A DNA stretch of 64,000 bases from Pseudocercospora fijiensis CIRAD86 (lineage: Eukaryota; Ascomycota; Dothideomycetes; Mycosphaerellales; Mycosphaerellaceae). The notes beneath the pieces were generated by a model, which worked only from the letters and a program-made list of their open reading frames with translations, made no database searches and had not been told where the DNA came from. Below are positions 23,309 to 32,388 of this stretch, in pieces (position 1 is the first letter of the stretch; each line of letters starts with the position of its first letter). The stretch is from contig NW_006921541.1 of NCBI RefSeq assembly GCF_000340215.1, positions 305,876-369,875 of the forward strand, given 5' to 3'. The translations under genes and the position numbers were made by a program.

Positions 23309-23504
23309 TATTAGGGCTAAAGAGGCTATACGTAATTGGCATATAACTAGGCTAAGTAAAGCTAGGGTCTTAGTGCCTTAGGCAGAGCTTAGCGCTTAGC
23401 AATAGGCTAACTTGCCTGCCTTCCTCCCTCTCCTCCGAGCTCCTTATCGAATACTACTCGTACCTACTACTACCCTATCTACCTACTAATATACCCTTCT
23501 TACA
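23309..23504 (+). repeat. 3' LTR of the nested gypsy element
   Basis: 196 bp, TATTAGGGCTAAAG to CTTCTTACA, matching the 5' LTR. The first bases read TATT instead of TGAT, which includes a TpG-to-TpA change. It is followed by target duplication ACCTT. Confidence 0.9.
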
Positions 23505-23598
23505 ACCTTACCTATAAGCGCTCCGCGATAACCGAGTAAATATAAGCTATAGGGTTTCCGCTCGGTACCTTAGCCTCCGAGATAGAGCAGAGTTGAAT
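23505..23598 (+). repeat. 361-bp tandem duplication, copy B (right part)
   Basis: Resumes the tandem unit interrupted at 16,374: the CGCTCCGCGATAACCGAG segment through GAGTTGA matches 16,014-16,099. It begins with the ACCTT target duplication. Confidence 0.85.
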
Positions 23599-23873
23599 TT
23601 AGAGCGATAGCCGGCACTCGTAGCCGGTATATAGAGACGGTAGTAGGCCTTTTCCTACTAAATAACTAGCTTGTTTAGTATAGCCTACCTAATATTTCTT
23701 ATATTTACTAGCAATAGGCCTAGGTTACTTATAAGATTACTATAGCTAGTAAAGGCATTACTAAAGAATATCTATACTATAGTAGGATACTATTATTACG
23801 CCGGCTATTTATTAAAAGGAGGCTTTCGCCTATTACTATACCGGCTATATATACCGGCTGTATTTCAAAGTCT

Positions 23874-23930
23874 GCCGTACCTACCTTTTTTAGCCGTGCC
23901 TACCTTTTTTAGCCGTACCTGCCTTCTTTC
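23874..23930 (+). repeat. 19-bp tandem repeat, about three copies
   Basis: GCCGTACCTACCTTTTTTA, then GCCGTGCCTACCTTTTTTA, then a degenerate third copy. It is CT-rich and located upstream of H3-like relic 2. Confidence 0.75.
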
Positions 23931-24224
23931 CTTACTCTAACGTTACTATAATATAGGCTTGCGCGAAGCTTACTCTATTGCCTAGCGATACCGCGATACT
24001 ACCGCTATATTTAACCTTCGTATTGATACCTATACCTCTACGCTCTATATCTACTACCTCCGTAATACCCTCGCTCCGCGCGCGCCTTCGTATACCTTCG
24101 TAACGCACTTTTTTCCTTAATTCGACGACTTTTATAATAGCGAGTCTACTTAACTAAGTTACGACGCCTTATAAGAAGGGACCTAGTGCTTCTACGGGTC
24201 GTAACAAGACCGGAAATAGTAGAA

Positions 24225-24830
24225 CGAGTATAGCATATTAACGTAAGAGGGCTGCTACTACTACCGCTAGCTCCGGTACTAGAAAGGGCGTCGCGAGTAA
24301 GGCTCCGCGTAAGACAACGGCGGGTAAGGCTCTACGTAAGACGACAACTAGCGCTTCTACTACTAGTAGCAATCGTACGAAGCGTCGATAGCGCCTAGGA
24401 AGTAAGTCCTATTTATAGCCGGTAGCGTAGCTAGTAGCGTAGCCGGTAGCGTAGCCGGCATTCTTACTGTCTTTTTACTAATCCTTCTTTAGCCGTAGCC
24501 CTCCGTTAGATTCGGTAGTATTAGAAGAGTTCTAAGCTCCTAATCCGCAAAGCTCCTTTCTAACGACTTATTCGCGAAATTGCCTAGGATTATAGAACGG
24601 ACCTTCGCTTCTAAGCCTCCGCGATAGGCGCCCTTTAAGAGGCTATAGAAGCCTACCTAGTTCGTATCTTCGAATATATATTTCTTTTCTACCTCTTTTC
24701 GGACTATACTAATACTATTTTAGCGGTTAACCCTATAGCTATCTACGCGAAGCGTATAACGATTATAGACAAGGATTTTAAAGCACTCGATTAGATTCTA
24801 AAAGGCTAGAATGTCTATATTCGAGACGGT
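24225..24830 (+). pseudogene. Histone H3-like relic 2 with two introns
   Basis: Exon 1 (to 24,401) encodes an H3-type basic tail including A-P-R-K and A-G-K-A-L-R-K. Intron 1 is 24,402-24,492 (GTAAGT donor, CTAAT branch, TAG acceptor). Splicing it joins L-G to T-V-A-L-R, restoring the H3 P-G-T-V-A-L-R-E motif. Exon 2 (24,493-24,675) gives I-R-K-A-P-F-Q-R-L-I-R-E-I-A-Q-D and A-S-A-I-G-A-L-Q-E-A-I-E-A-Y-L-V. A second intron at 24,676-24,723 leads to A-I-Y-A-K-R-I-T-I in exon 3. Its donor reads AT instead of GT, which a TpG-to-TpA change in AATGTATAT would give. Stops are TAG or TAA. It is closer to canonical H3 than relic 1. Introns argue for capture of genomic DNA and against a processed retrocopy. 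Confidence 0.8.
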
Positions 24831-25189
24831 GCTAGGTAGGATAGATGTTCTAGTAGGAAGGATGTTCGTAGTATTATCTATAAGCTTTTCTATATACGAA
24901 ATAAGCCGCTATTATACGGCGCTATATACCGCGCTCTAAATACTCTCTAAGCATATATATATAGTATAGTATGCTTTATTAGCTGTACGGAATAGAAGTC
25001 TCCTAAAATCCCGTTAGTACTAAGGAGTAAAAAGGCCGGCTACGCTGCCGGCTACGCTACCGGCTACGCTACTAGGTTTTTTAAAGAACTAAAAGAAGAT
25101 AGACATTCCGGTTAATTTGTATTAGTTTAGATTTTTATAAAAAGAAAATAGGGAAAAATAAGGAAGGTTGAAGAGCCTAATAGTTATAG

Positions 25190-25540
25190 TTATAGGCACT
25201 ATCCCTGTTTTCTAGAGCATATTATATACCTGCCTTCGCAACTCTACCTAATACTCCCTCTAAATATCCCTATACTCTACCTACTAGAAATTCAACTAGG
25301 TACCTAGACCTATAGCTGCCTCTATATCTTTTACTATCTTCTATAGGTTAAAGGCCTCTTCTATAGCAGCCTCTACCTCCTTATATAATACGAAGTCACT
25401 ACCTACCCTACCCTTTATATCTCCTAAATAACTAAGAGTTCTAAGGAACGAACTAGTATTCGGCCTTAGTATAGCGAGTAACTAGTAGAACGTTCTATAG
25501 AGCTGCTTTATAGCTCTTTTATATACTATACCGATACTAA
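25190..25540 (-). pseudogene. Small minus-strand reading frame relic, unknown
   Basis: On the minus strand a frame of about 115 codons, broken only by TAG, gives a plausible helical protein with blocks F-L-R-T-L-S-Y-L-G-D and V-E-A-A-I-E-E-A-F-N-L. I do not recognise it. It is the only minus-strand coding signal seen in the hAT element and lies between H3-like relic 2 and the right terminal repeat. Confidence 0.4.
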
Positions 25541-25720
25541 GGGAGGAGCTATCCTAGCACTTAATATTGTCGAATAGTTCGGTAGGAAAGTATTAGAACT
25601 TCTTAAGGAGGAGGACTTCTAGGGAAATCGATAACTTATAAGTTCTACCTAGATCTAGATAATAACATTCTACCGAGCAGTTAGGGAATTAAATAGCGAG
25701 CGAAAGGATAAAATTTATAC

Positions 25721-26126
25721 CTAATAAGTGCAGTTTCTGAACTAAACTATAATAGCTTGTATATATATATACTTTTAATTAGTTAGTGCCCTTAGCTAAT
25801 TATCTATAGATTTAGGGTTATATAAGTACCTTCCTATAACTGAAAAATGCCGGCTACGCTACCGGCTACACTCTCGTATCTTATAAAGGGCTTGCTTCGA
25901 GTTACGTAGACATTCTTATACTTCTAATAAGTGTAGTTTCTAAACTGAACTATAATAGCTTATCTATGTGTATGCTTTTGATTAGTTAGTGCCTTTAGCT
26001 AATTGCCTATAGATTTAGGGTTATATAAGTACCTTCCTATAACTAAAAAACGCCGGCTACGCTGCCGGCTATACTCTCGTATCTTATAAAGGGCTTGCTT
26101 CGAGTTACGTAGACATTCTTACACTT
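25721..26126 (+). repeat. 203-bp tandem duplication near the hAT right end
   Basis: Copies 25,721-25,923 and 25,924-26,126 both start CTAATAAGTG and end with GTAGACATTCTTAYACTT. Each contains two GCCGGCTACGC-type units. Differences are mostly transitions. Confidence 0.9.
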
Positions 26127-26129
26127 CTT

Positions 26130-26369
26130 AGAAACCGATAAATTCTATAGTTCGAACTAGCTACTCTTGTAGTTGCTTAGCAAACCAACCTAAACTAAAC
26201 TAGATCTTCGGCTTAGCAAACTAAACTAAACTAACCCGAACTACTACGGGGTCTACTTATAAATAGATATCTTTAAGAACTCGTTATAAACTATCTACTT
26301 AGTTGCCGCCCTTAATAGACTCCGAGAGCTTAGTATATCCTAAAATAAGAGGGTAATTTTATACTACTA
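26130..26369 (-). repeat. Right terminal inverted repeat of the hAT element
   Basis: The inverted counterpart of 9,077-9,345. Read inward on the minus strand it starts TAGTAGTATAAAATTACCCTC and carries GACCCCGTAGTAGTTC with a nearby TATTTATAAG. The copies are divergent between the conserved blocks. Confidence 0.6.
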
Positions 26370-26660
26370 TAGAAAGAAAGCTATAGATATATATAAATAG
26401 AATATTAATATAAACGTAGAGATACGAAATAATAGCCTATATTATATATTATCTAAAATACCTCTCTCTCTCGATAATCTAGTAATATAATACCTATCCC
26501 TTTACCTACTTTCTAGGTAGAACTATATAATATATAAATAGAAGTTATTAGACTTATCTAAGTAGCGGGTATAGTCTAATTTTACGTAAAGTCTAAAATC
26601 TAGCCTAAGACGTTTTAGGTATAGACAATAGTAGTAGCCTTAATAGCAACGTAGGAGAGA
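26370..26660. other. AT-rich RIPped border of the transposon island
   Basis: AT-rich, CpA-poor sequence without a gene. CpA and TpG become normal from about 26,680, marking the edge of the RIP-affected island. Confidence 0.7.
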
Positions 26661-26667
26661 GGTACAA

Positions 26668-26910
26668 TTAAGCATTAAGCTCGAAGTTAATAGTGTCTAG
26701 AACAATACTTCCGTTTGTTGCGTACGCGGAGATTTCAGAAATTTTGTCTTTAGGTATACGAGGTCGAGATCTGTCGGTATATACCCAATCGAGACCTTTA
26801 ATTTCGCTGTAGTGCAGCTTCCAATCTAATCTTCTTTCTTGCGGATTACCGTGTAGCGAGGTGGAAAGGTAACTGTTGCTTATGGGATAGGCTGCCAGAG
26901 AGTCTTCCAT
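26668..26910 (-). CDS. Possible small hypothetical protein at the island border
   Basis: An 80-codon minus-strand ORF. The protein is not obviously low-complexity and shows no signal peptide or known domain. It lies exactly where CpA content returns to normal, so it could be the remnant of a gene cut by the island. No neighbouring exon was found. It may be spurious. Confidence 0.2.
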   Translation of the reverse strand: MEDSLAAYPISNSYLSTSLHGNPQERRLDWKLHYSEIKGLDWVYTDRSRPRIPKDKISEISAYATNGSIVLDTINFELNA

Positions 26911-27612
26911 GGCAGTTGTTCAACGCAACGAGAAGTCATGGTAGTAATCGATGAAAATCAGACGCGAGCACGAAAAGATAGATGCACGCCACAGGCTCAT
27001 TGTGACGACGGCAGCCGTATGGCCATACCTGGAAGTACTGGCGGCGTGTACAGCATCGAGGCAATCGAGACGCCTTCAGTCCTCAGTGAGGGCTCTCCTG
27101 TGCACCTGAACTTGGGCTTGTGAGTCCTCAGAGGTTAGACCTCGCGACGGAGCTGCTGACCAGACGTTCCCGTAATGCTCGATGATTACGATCCGCGGTC
27201 GACCTAGGATGAGACACGAACCTGTAGGTATTGGCACACTTAACGGCCTGAAGGCGAGATCCAGCAGTGTCTTAGTCAATTGCGGTGGTGGGCATCCCTT
27301 TGAAAACTCGACGAACAAGATCGTTCATGCAGGTTGCCCCAGTTTTGCCTGTGCGCTCATACAAATTCTGTCTGTGCACACAATTAACCGCCTTTTCTGC
27401 TCCACTTATGTTCGCCAAGCACAACCGGTATAACCTGCAAAGGGATGATAAGAAAGAAGGGGAAGAGAGAACGAAGTCAGAACTGATCAGGCGCGGGCTT
27501 GGCGACCCCAAATCTCAATCACCAGCACAGCGACACAAAACAGTGTGGGGTAGAAGTATCATCATGATTGGAGTGCGATATCTTCATCCTAAGTGACTTC
27601 CAGCCTTAATTC
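26911..27612. other. Intergenic, no supported gene
   Basis: Several overlapping 60-100 codon ORFs on both strands contradict each other, and none has a recognisable domain or splice continuity. Confidence 0.6.
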
Positions 27613-28413
27613 CTAATCCTCCAACTTCGGCACATACCTCTCAACAAAAGCACAAACATCCCTCAGCACAGCTCCATTCAAACTATGTCCCAACCCCTCA
27701 TACTCACGAACCTCAAGATCACTCTCGTGCACGCCCAACTCCTGCAACTTCTTCAAACTCTGATTCCAAACACTTTTCGGAATCATCTGATCCTTCTGTC
27801 CTTTCGCCAAAAAGATCGGAACGGACCCATGATTTGGCGGGAGACCGGCGTGAGATCTCAAATCCTCGATTCTGCGAGCGTTCGCGAGAGGTAAGTATCC
27901 CATAAGTCCGACGATGCCGCCTAGTCGGCCGGCGTATTTCTTGGAGGTGAGGTCGAGGAGGAGGGACAAGGCGCAGCCTTGAGAAAAACCGCCGAGGATG
28001 ATGCGTTCGGACGGGATGCCTTTGTTTCGGCATGCGTCGATGAGGCTCTCGATGTATCCGATGCTCTTCATAAGACCGATCTCGTCTTCTTCAGGTGCCA
28101 ATTCTGGACGATCTGATGGGAAAGCTGAGAAGGAGTTTGGAGTGTACCAAGCTTTTGTCATGGCTTCTCGACTCTCCATTGCGTTGGGGAGAATCCAATG
28201 CATGTATGGGAGCTTGTGGTTGTTCTGGAACTGATCTGCCACATCTTCAAGACCTTCTGCGCTGTCTCCCAGGCCATGTATGAAAATGAAGACTGCTTGG
28301 TGGCCGGGGTCTTGAGGTGGGTTCTCTGCGGGTTTGTAGATTGGGTCTTCGCGTTGTGGTTGCGAGGGAAGGGTCATGCGACGCTTGATCGGAGCGATTG
28401 GAGCGTCTGCCAT
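27613..28413 (-). CDS. Acyl-protein thioesterase (APT1 family)
   Basis: A 266-residue alpha/beta-hydrolase in a single exon. It has the H-G-L-G-D oxyanion region at residues 46-50 and the nucleophile elbow G-F-S-Q-G with Ser144. Asp208 (in K-G-Q-K-D) and His243 (in G-L-G-H-S) complete the triad. Length is slightly above the usual 225-240 because of a 35-residue Pro-rich N-terminus. The family removes palmitate or other acyl groups from cysteine-modified proteins such as Ras and G-alpha subunits and also acts on lysophospholipids in the cytosol. Start chosen at the first Met; a later start would leave the fold intact. No partner genes nearby. Confidence 0.92.
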   Translation of the reverse strand: MADAPIAPIKRRMTLPSQPQREDPIYKPAENPPQDPGHQAVFIFIHGLGDSAEGLEDVADQFQNNHKLPYMHWILPNAMESREAMTKAWYTPNSFSAFPSDRPELAPEEDEIGLMKSIGYIESLIDACRNKGIPSERIILGGFSQGCALSLLLDLTSKKYAGRLGGIVGLMGYLPLANARRIEDLRSHAGLPPNHGSVPIFLAKGQKDQMIPKSVWNQSLKKLQELGVHESDLEVREYEGLGHSLNGAVLRDVCAFVERYVPKLED

Positions 28414-30562
28414 GCTGTCTACGGTTCGATCGACGTATTTCTTCGCGCTGATTGTGCCGTAGGCGTAGCTGGCGGCTCGGAAATCGTCCAGCGTGAGCGT
28501 GGGTGCAAAGATGGCCAGGCGGGCTCTCAGCTAGATGTGGTTGTTCCTGGGTGAGGAGATGGACGTCCTAAGGCGGTGTATGGGACCCCGCGTGCGTATC
28601 TTCTTGTTCAGCCTTGACAGCACGAACTCATGCAGCTCTATGCTTGGATTCCTCGTCCAAGATATACAACAGTAGCCAATGCGTGGTATTGAATGGTTAT
28701 GCGCTTCGAGTTGCCTCTCTGCCAGTGTCCAGATCTTTGCTTTGTGGTAACAAAGTCGTTCAAGCAGGGAGGCCGTCCAAGAGCAAGACCCGTAGCTATA
28801 ATAGCTAGACCGTGAGATAGAGGTAGCTGGATGGAGCTCTAAGACTCTGGGTCGCCTATGTACTTACCGAGTGCCTACAGTTACCTGCTCCTGCATACGC
28901 TTATTACGTTTAGAAGACCATCCAGACTCGTGCCCCGCCTCTCGATTGCTGCGGCCGTTGTTTGTCTGCCACGATTGTCGTGAGCTCGATGTACTCCGCA
29001 GCACCTCGGGTCATATCGGCTGTTTACGCGAGTCGTTGTCAGCAAGCCAAGCGCCATGTCGTCAGAAATCACGGAACCGGCTAGACTAGTGCGGGAAGAG
29101 CCGCATCGTGGATCTCCACATGCTTGTTTCCGCGTGCTATGGATGAAGACGTGTTTGAACTTTTTCGCCAGTTCTTCGGTTCTGACGACAAGTCTCTCAT
29201 GTTGACGAAATCTCTGTGAAAGGTCCTCTCCCTTCATCCCAGCGATCGAACCACACCAACGGCAATTGAGCTGTCTGGGTGTTGCAGTCGATCTCATATC
29301 GATCGATTTGACCGACCCATGGGCAGAGTAAAGGGATGGAGGACGGTATAGAAGGTCCAAACTGGTCAAAGATGATGCTACTCTGCCACAGCGCCTCCAC
29401 GTTTCACCACTCTTCCAACCATGACAGTAATCCGATTATCGAACGTACCTTTCCCGCCGCCTAGCATCTTCGACAACGCCTACTGTAGACGGGCCTGAAA
29501 GATGTGCATACACACATCCCCGATATTCTCGCTGCATATCGTTGCCGCTTTCCCGGACACTTCTTTTGTGCACAGAAGTAGTCGTTCTTCTCGACCCATA
29601 CGCGCTGCCCATCTAGGAGCAGACATCCCAGAGCGCCGAAATTCACACAAGCATCGCGAGCTTGAGCACAACACAAGGAATTTGTAGAGGGTTGGGCAAT
29701 GGAAGCATTAGTCACAATCCGTTGAAGAGCAGGTGGGTCTTATAAGTTCGGCAGCGCACTGATGGAGGCTACCACAATTTGCTGGAGCGGCACAACAGAA
29801 GCGTCCAACGTTCAGGTCTTCGCAGCATGGACACGAGCCAGCGCGTGGATCAGCACCTCCAAGTGCACAAGTGACTTCGGTACGGCGTGAGACAAGTACA
29901 CCAAGAGTTGCGAGCGCAGGCCGATATGATCATGTGGAATGGGAGGGTGCAAATTACAAGTCCCCAGAGCAGTGAATAGAGGCAGAGCTCGTCAATATTC
30001 ATGTCTATACAGGTCAACTTGGGACCAAGACCGGGAATCTGCAAATGGCAATTTGCCATGTCGTGACAGAACATATTGTAGCTTCGTCTGCTGAGATGGC
30101 CGCGCATGCAGACCACCCCCTACCCGGTTTAGAAAAAGATATCAACGCCGCTCTTGTCTCAGGACATCGTGGTTGGGTCATACTGATTCGAGAGTGTTCG
30201 AAAGAGTAGAGTATAAGCAGAGAAAAGGATATCAGGGCCGCCGATCTTTGAATCGATAACCAGCACGCTTTTGACCATTGAAAAGGATTGTAACACCCAT
30301 ACAGTCACGCCGAGGTCCAGCATTGGCAGTGTCACTCGCTTTCTCCAAAGAAAAGCTGGCCTGGCCTGCACGGTGTTTCGTGACGAGTGAACACCTTGAC
30401 CGCTTACGTAAGCTCATGTAGACTTCGCGTCTCGCGACTGAGATCCGCTTGACAATGTTGCACGCCATCGTACTGTCTCTGGTCCAAGGCATGTATGAAC
30501 TGAACTAACCGGAATCTGTAAGTAATGCAGTAGGAACCGCCGAAGCTTATTAGGAGGAAGTC
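28414..30562. other. Intergenic 2.1 kb without a supported gene
   Basis: ORFs up to 162 codons exist (for example the minus-strand frames at 28,881-29,369 and 29,461-29,715, the latter Cys-rich). None joins to another through plausible splice sites: the one good-looking intron near 29,390-29,450 leads straight into a stop. A short CpA-poor patch lies near 28,790-28,815. Confidence 0.5.
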
Positions 30563-31435
30563 TTGGTTGTTATAATGGCGACTGGAGCGCTGCGATTTCG
30601 AACACCGTACATCGAGGAGCTGCCTACAGGCACTGCAACGAGACAGGCACCTGGATTTGCGTGGGTAGCCGTAAGCGGTCCATCACAAGACCCAGCTAAG
30701 AATTGGGGCACGACAAATCGAAAGCGAGCAAGAACGACAGGCCAGCAGAATGAAGCGCAGCGGGAAGCGCAGACTGCGAGGCAGCAGAGGGACATCGAGC
30801 GCAAGATACGCGAACTGAACAGTGACGGCCACAATCGAGAAATCGCCATCCCAGCATCGAAGAAGGAAGGCGGAGGGGCTGCAAGAGCGGGCAAAACGTC
30901 CAATACAAAGAAGATCTTGGCCAGCGGCAAGACATTTGCGCATTACTTAGACGATGAAGAGGCAGAAATTGCTCGCACGGGCAGACGGGATGGTGAGGAT
31001 GTAGAGGCTCGGCCAAAGGAGCCACAGCGAGCGAGTAAGACTCCCATCGCAAGACGAAAAGCACAACTCCAGCGCGAAGAAAGCAGCATGAGCAGTAGTC
31101 CAGCTCCAAGCGGAACTTCTACCGCTATACTCCCTCTGACCGCCATTCCTCTACTGCCAGATTTGATGGATCTAGACGCAGACGATGACGAGCTCGATCC
31201 GATCGCAGCGCTGCCCTCTCAAGCCGAGATGGAAGCACTTCTGAACGCTCCACCTCTCACATACAATCAGGCGCGATCCGCTCCTCCGCCTGCAAATGCG
31301 CCACCACCACGCAAGTTCTGCGAGATCTGTGGATACTGGGGGAGAGTGAGATGTATGAAGTGTGGAAACATGACTTGCAGCGTGGTCTGCAAGGATGCGC
31401 ATGACGAGCACAAATGTCTCAAGTTCTATGCTTAG
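30563..31435 (+). CDS. VPS71: SWR1 complex subunit Vps71/Swc6 (HIT zinc finger)
   Basis: 290 codons, single exon; translation could also begin at Met5 (30,575). The C-terminus carries a complete HIT-type zinc finger, with Cys253/256, Cys264/267, Cys272/276, His280 and Cys285. A conserved K-T-F-A-H-Y-L-D-D motif near residues 123-131 is also seen in Vps71/ZNHIT1 proteins. The middle is charged and low-complexity. In yeast, Vps71/Swc6 is part of the SWR1 remodeler that exchanges H2A for H2A.Z in nucleosomes; nuclear. The minus-strand ORFs here are shadows. Confidence 0.88.
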   Translation: MVVIMATGALRFRTPYIEELPTGTATRQAPGFAWVAVSGPSQDPAKNWGTTNRKRARTTGQQNEAQREAQTARQQRDIERKIRELNSDGHNREIAIPASKKEGGGAARAGKTSNTKKILASGKTFAHYLDDEEAEIARTGRRDGEDVEARPKEPQRASKTPIARRKAQLQREESSMSSSPAPSGTSTAILPLTAIPLLPDLMDLDADDDELDPIAALPSQAEMEALLNAPPLTYNQARSAPPPANAPPPRKFCEICGYWGRVRCMKCGNMTCSVVCKDAHDEHKCLKFYA

Positions 31436-32388
31436 CAAGCTGGGACGACCAGGCGTGGACGCTCGGGATGAGAGTATGAAATTTACGATGATGTATGAGC
31501 ATGGAGTTATGGATGATGTTGAGATGCCCCGATGGCGATCGGAAAGGGGTCAAGAGATTGCGCATATTGGAACTGTGCTTCTTCTTCGCTCGCCTCATCG
31601 CACATCAGATCTCCGAGGCGGAGGATGCTTCCGACGTGCTACAAGCTGCTCTATCGCTTGTCCTCGCCAAGCCTTCCGAAGGACGCAGCTTTTGCGAAGC
31701 CGTTGAAAGAGCATTGCAGGCAAAATAAAAGTGCGTTGGCAATGGTCCAATGGTAAGACACTCATCTCATCTCCATGTGAAACTACGAGGTTCGGCAAAG
31801 ACTTGTGGAGTGAAGTGCGATTTTAAGGCCGCAATCAGTGCGTTGAATGAGCGACGCGAATGCAGAGGGAGCCGAGATGAGGGACGCCAGTTCGGGGTTG
31901 ACCTTCTCCAAACATTGTTCTTTGCTGGAGCGTGTTGGCGTCGGAGTATCGTTTCAATGACATCCTCTGGACCCATGGGACCACTGAGTGGGGTTTCTCT
32001 GCAAGAGACAGCGGTGTTCCAGTGAAGATCGGGAAACACGACGGACACTTCACATTACGCAGAATATGGCCTTCACGAAGATTCTCACCCGAACTCTCAT
32101 GGATCGCAGTCCCACTCCAACTTGCTGGTCGTCCGAAGGCGCACGTTGAAGAATGGAAAGATTTCTTTCGACTCCTGCATTTCGCGCTGAGTACAAAGAC
32201 GCAGCTGAAATCGAAAGTCGGTGACAACCTTTGAGCAAACGTAGCATAAAGGATGAGCGTGTTGTGTTTGCTCCCGCCAACAAACACCAAGAGTCTGGAG
32301 CCCAAGACAGACTACATAAGAAATACCACGTGCTACTTCCACCTCATCCATATCCGGCTTTGGGATCACACTGGACGCACCACCCATC
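31436..32388. other. Intergenic, no supported gene
   Basis: Overlapping short ORFs on both strands only. A frame at 31,495-31,728 (+) ends in a helical Ala/Glu-rich segment but has no known domain. A tRNA-like A-box string near 31,742 was considered and rejected. Confidence 0.5.

Larger units (their letters stand above)
16375..23504 (+). mobile_element. Ty3/gypsy chromovirus with both LTRs, nested in the hAT element
   Basis: Two matching LTRs (16,375-16,572 and 23,309-23,504) flank a gag-protease-RT-RNase H-integrase-chromodomain order. The ends are TG...CA at the 5' LTR start and 3' LTR end, and the insertion is flanked by a perfect 5-bp duplication ACCTT (16,370-16,374 and 23,505-23,509). 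Removing the element restores the second copy of the 361-bp tandem unit, so it inserted after that duplication. It carries RIP-type stops but keeps more CpA than the surrounding hAT sequence, consistent with a younger insertion. Confidence 0.9.
9077..26369 (+). mobile_element. Large hAT-type DNA transposon with histone H3-like cargo, RIP-inactivated
   Basis: The two ends are inverted copies. The left begins TAGTATTATAGAG and the right, read inward on the minus strand, begins TAGTAGTATAAAA; both continue with an ACCCTC block, and about 116-131 bp inward both share a perfect 16-bp block, GACCCCGTAGTAGTTC. TAGT at the tip is what RIP would make from CAGT, a common hAT terminus. Inside is a plus-strand hAT transposase relic, so the family and the ends agree. 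The span is 17.3 kb, or about 10.2 kb without the nested 7.1-kb gypsy element. Cargo includes an unknown intron-containing gene, two histone H3-like relics and a small minus-strand frame. An 8-bp target duplication was not visible: the left flank is eight Gs and the right flank is TAGAAAGA. Either a flank has mutated or one end is misplaced. Confidence 0.6.

Noticed and set aside
9350..26070. GCCGGC repeats as a CRISPR array
   Set aside because: Units are about 12 bp, irregularly spaced over 17 kb, in both orientations, in a eukaryotic transposon.
9077..26369. The two end repeats as LTRs of one giant retrotransposon
   Set aside because: They are in inverted, not direct, orientation, and the enclosed enzyme is a hAT transposase.
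28881..29715. Minus-strand gene made of the 162- and 84-codon ORFs
   Set aside because: The best intron between them leads directly into a stop codon, and neither piece has a known domain.
30563..31435. Functional link between Vps71 and the transposon-borne H3 genes
   Set aside because: Both concern nucleosomes, but they are 4 kb apart in different genomic contexts and nothing in the sequence connects them.
31742..31800. tRNA gene (A-box-like TGGTCCAATGG and GGTTCGG)
   Set aside because: No acceptor or T-arm pairing could be drawn and the B box is incomplete.
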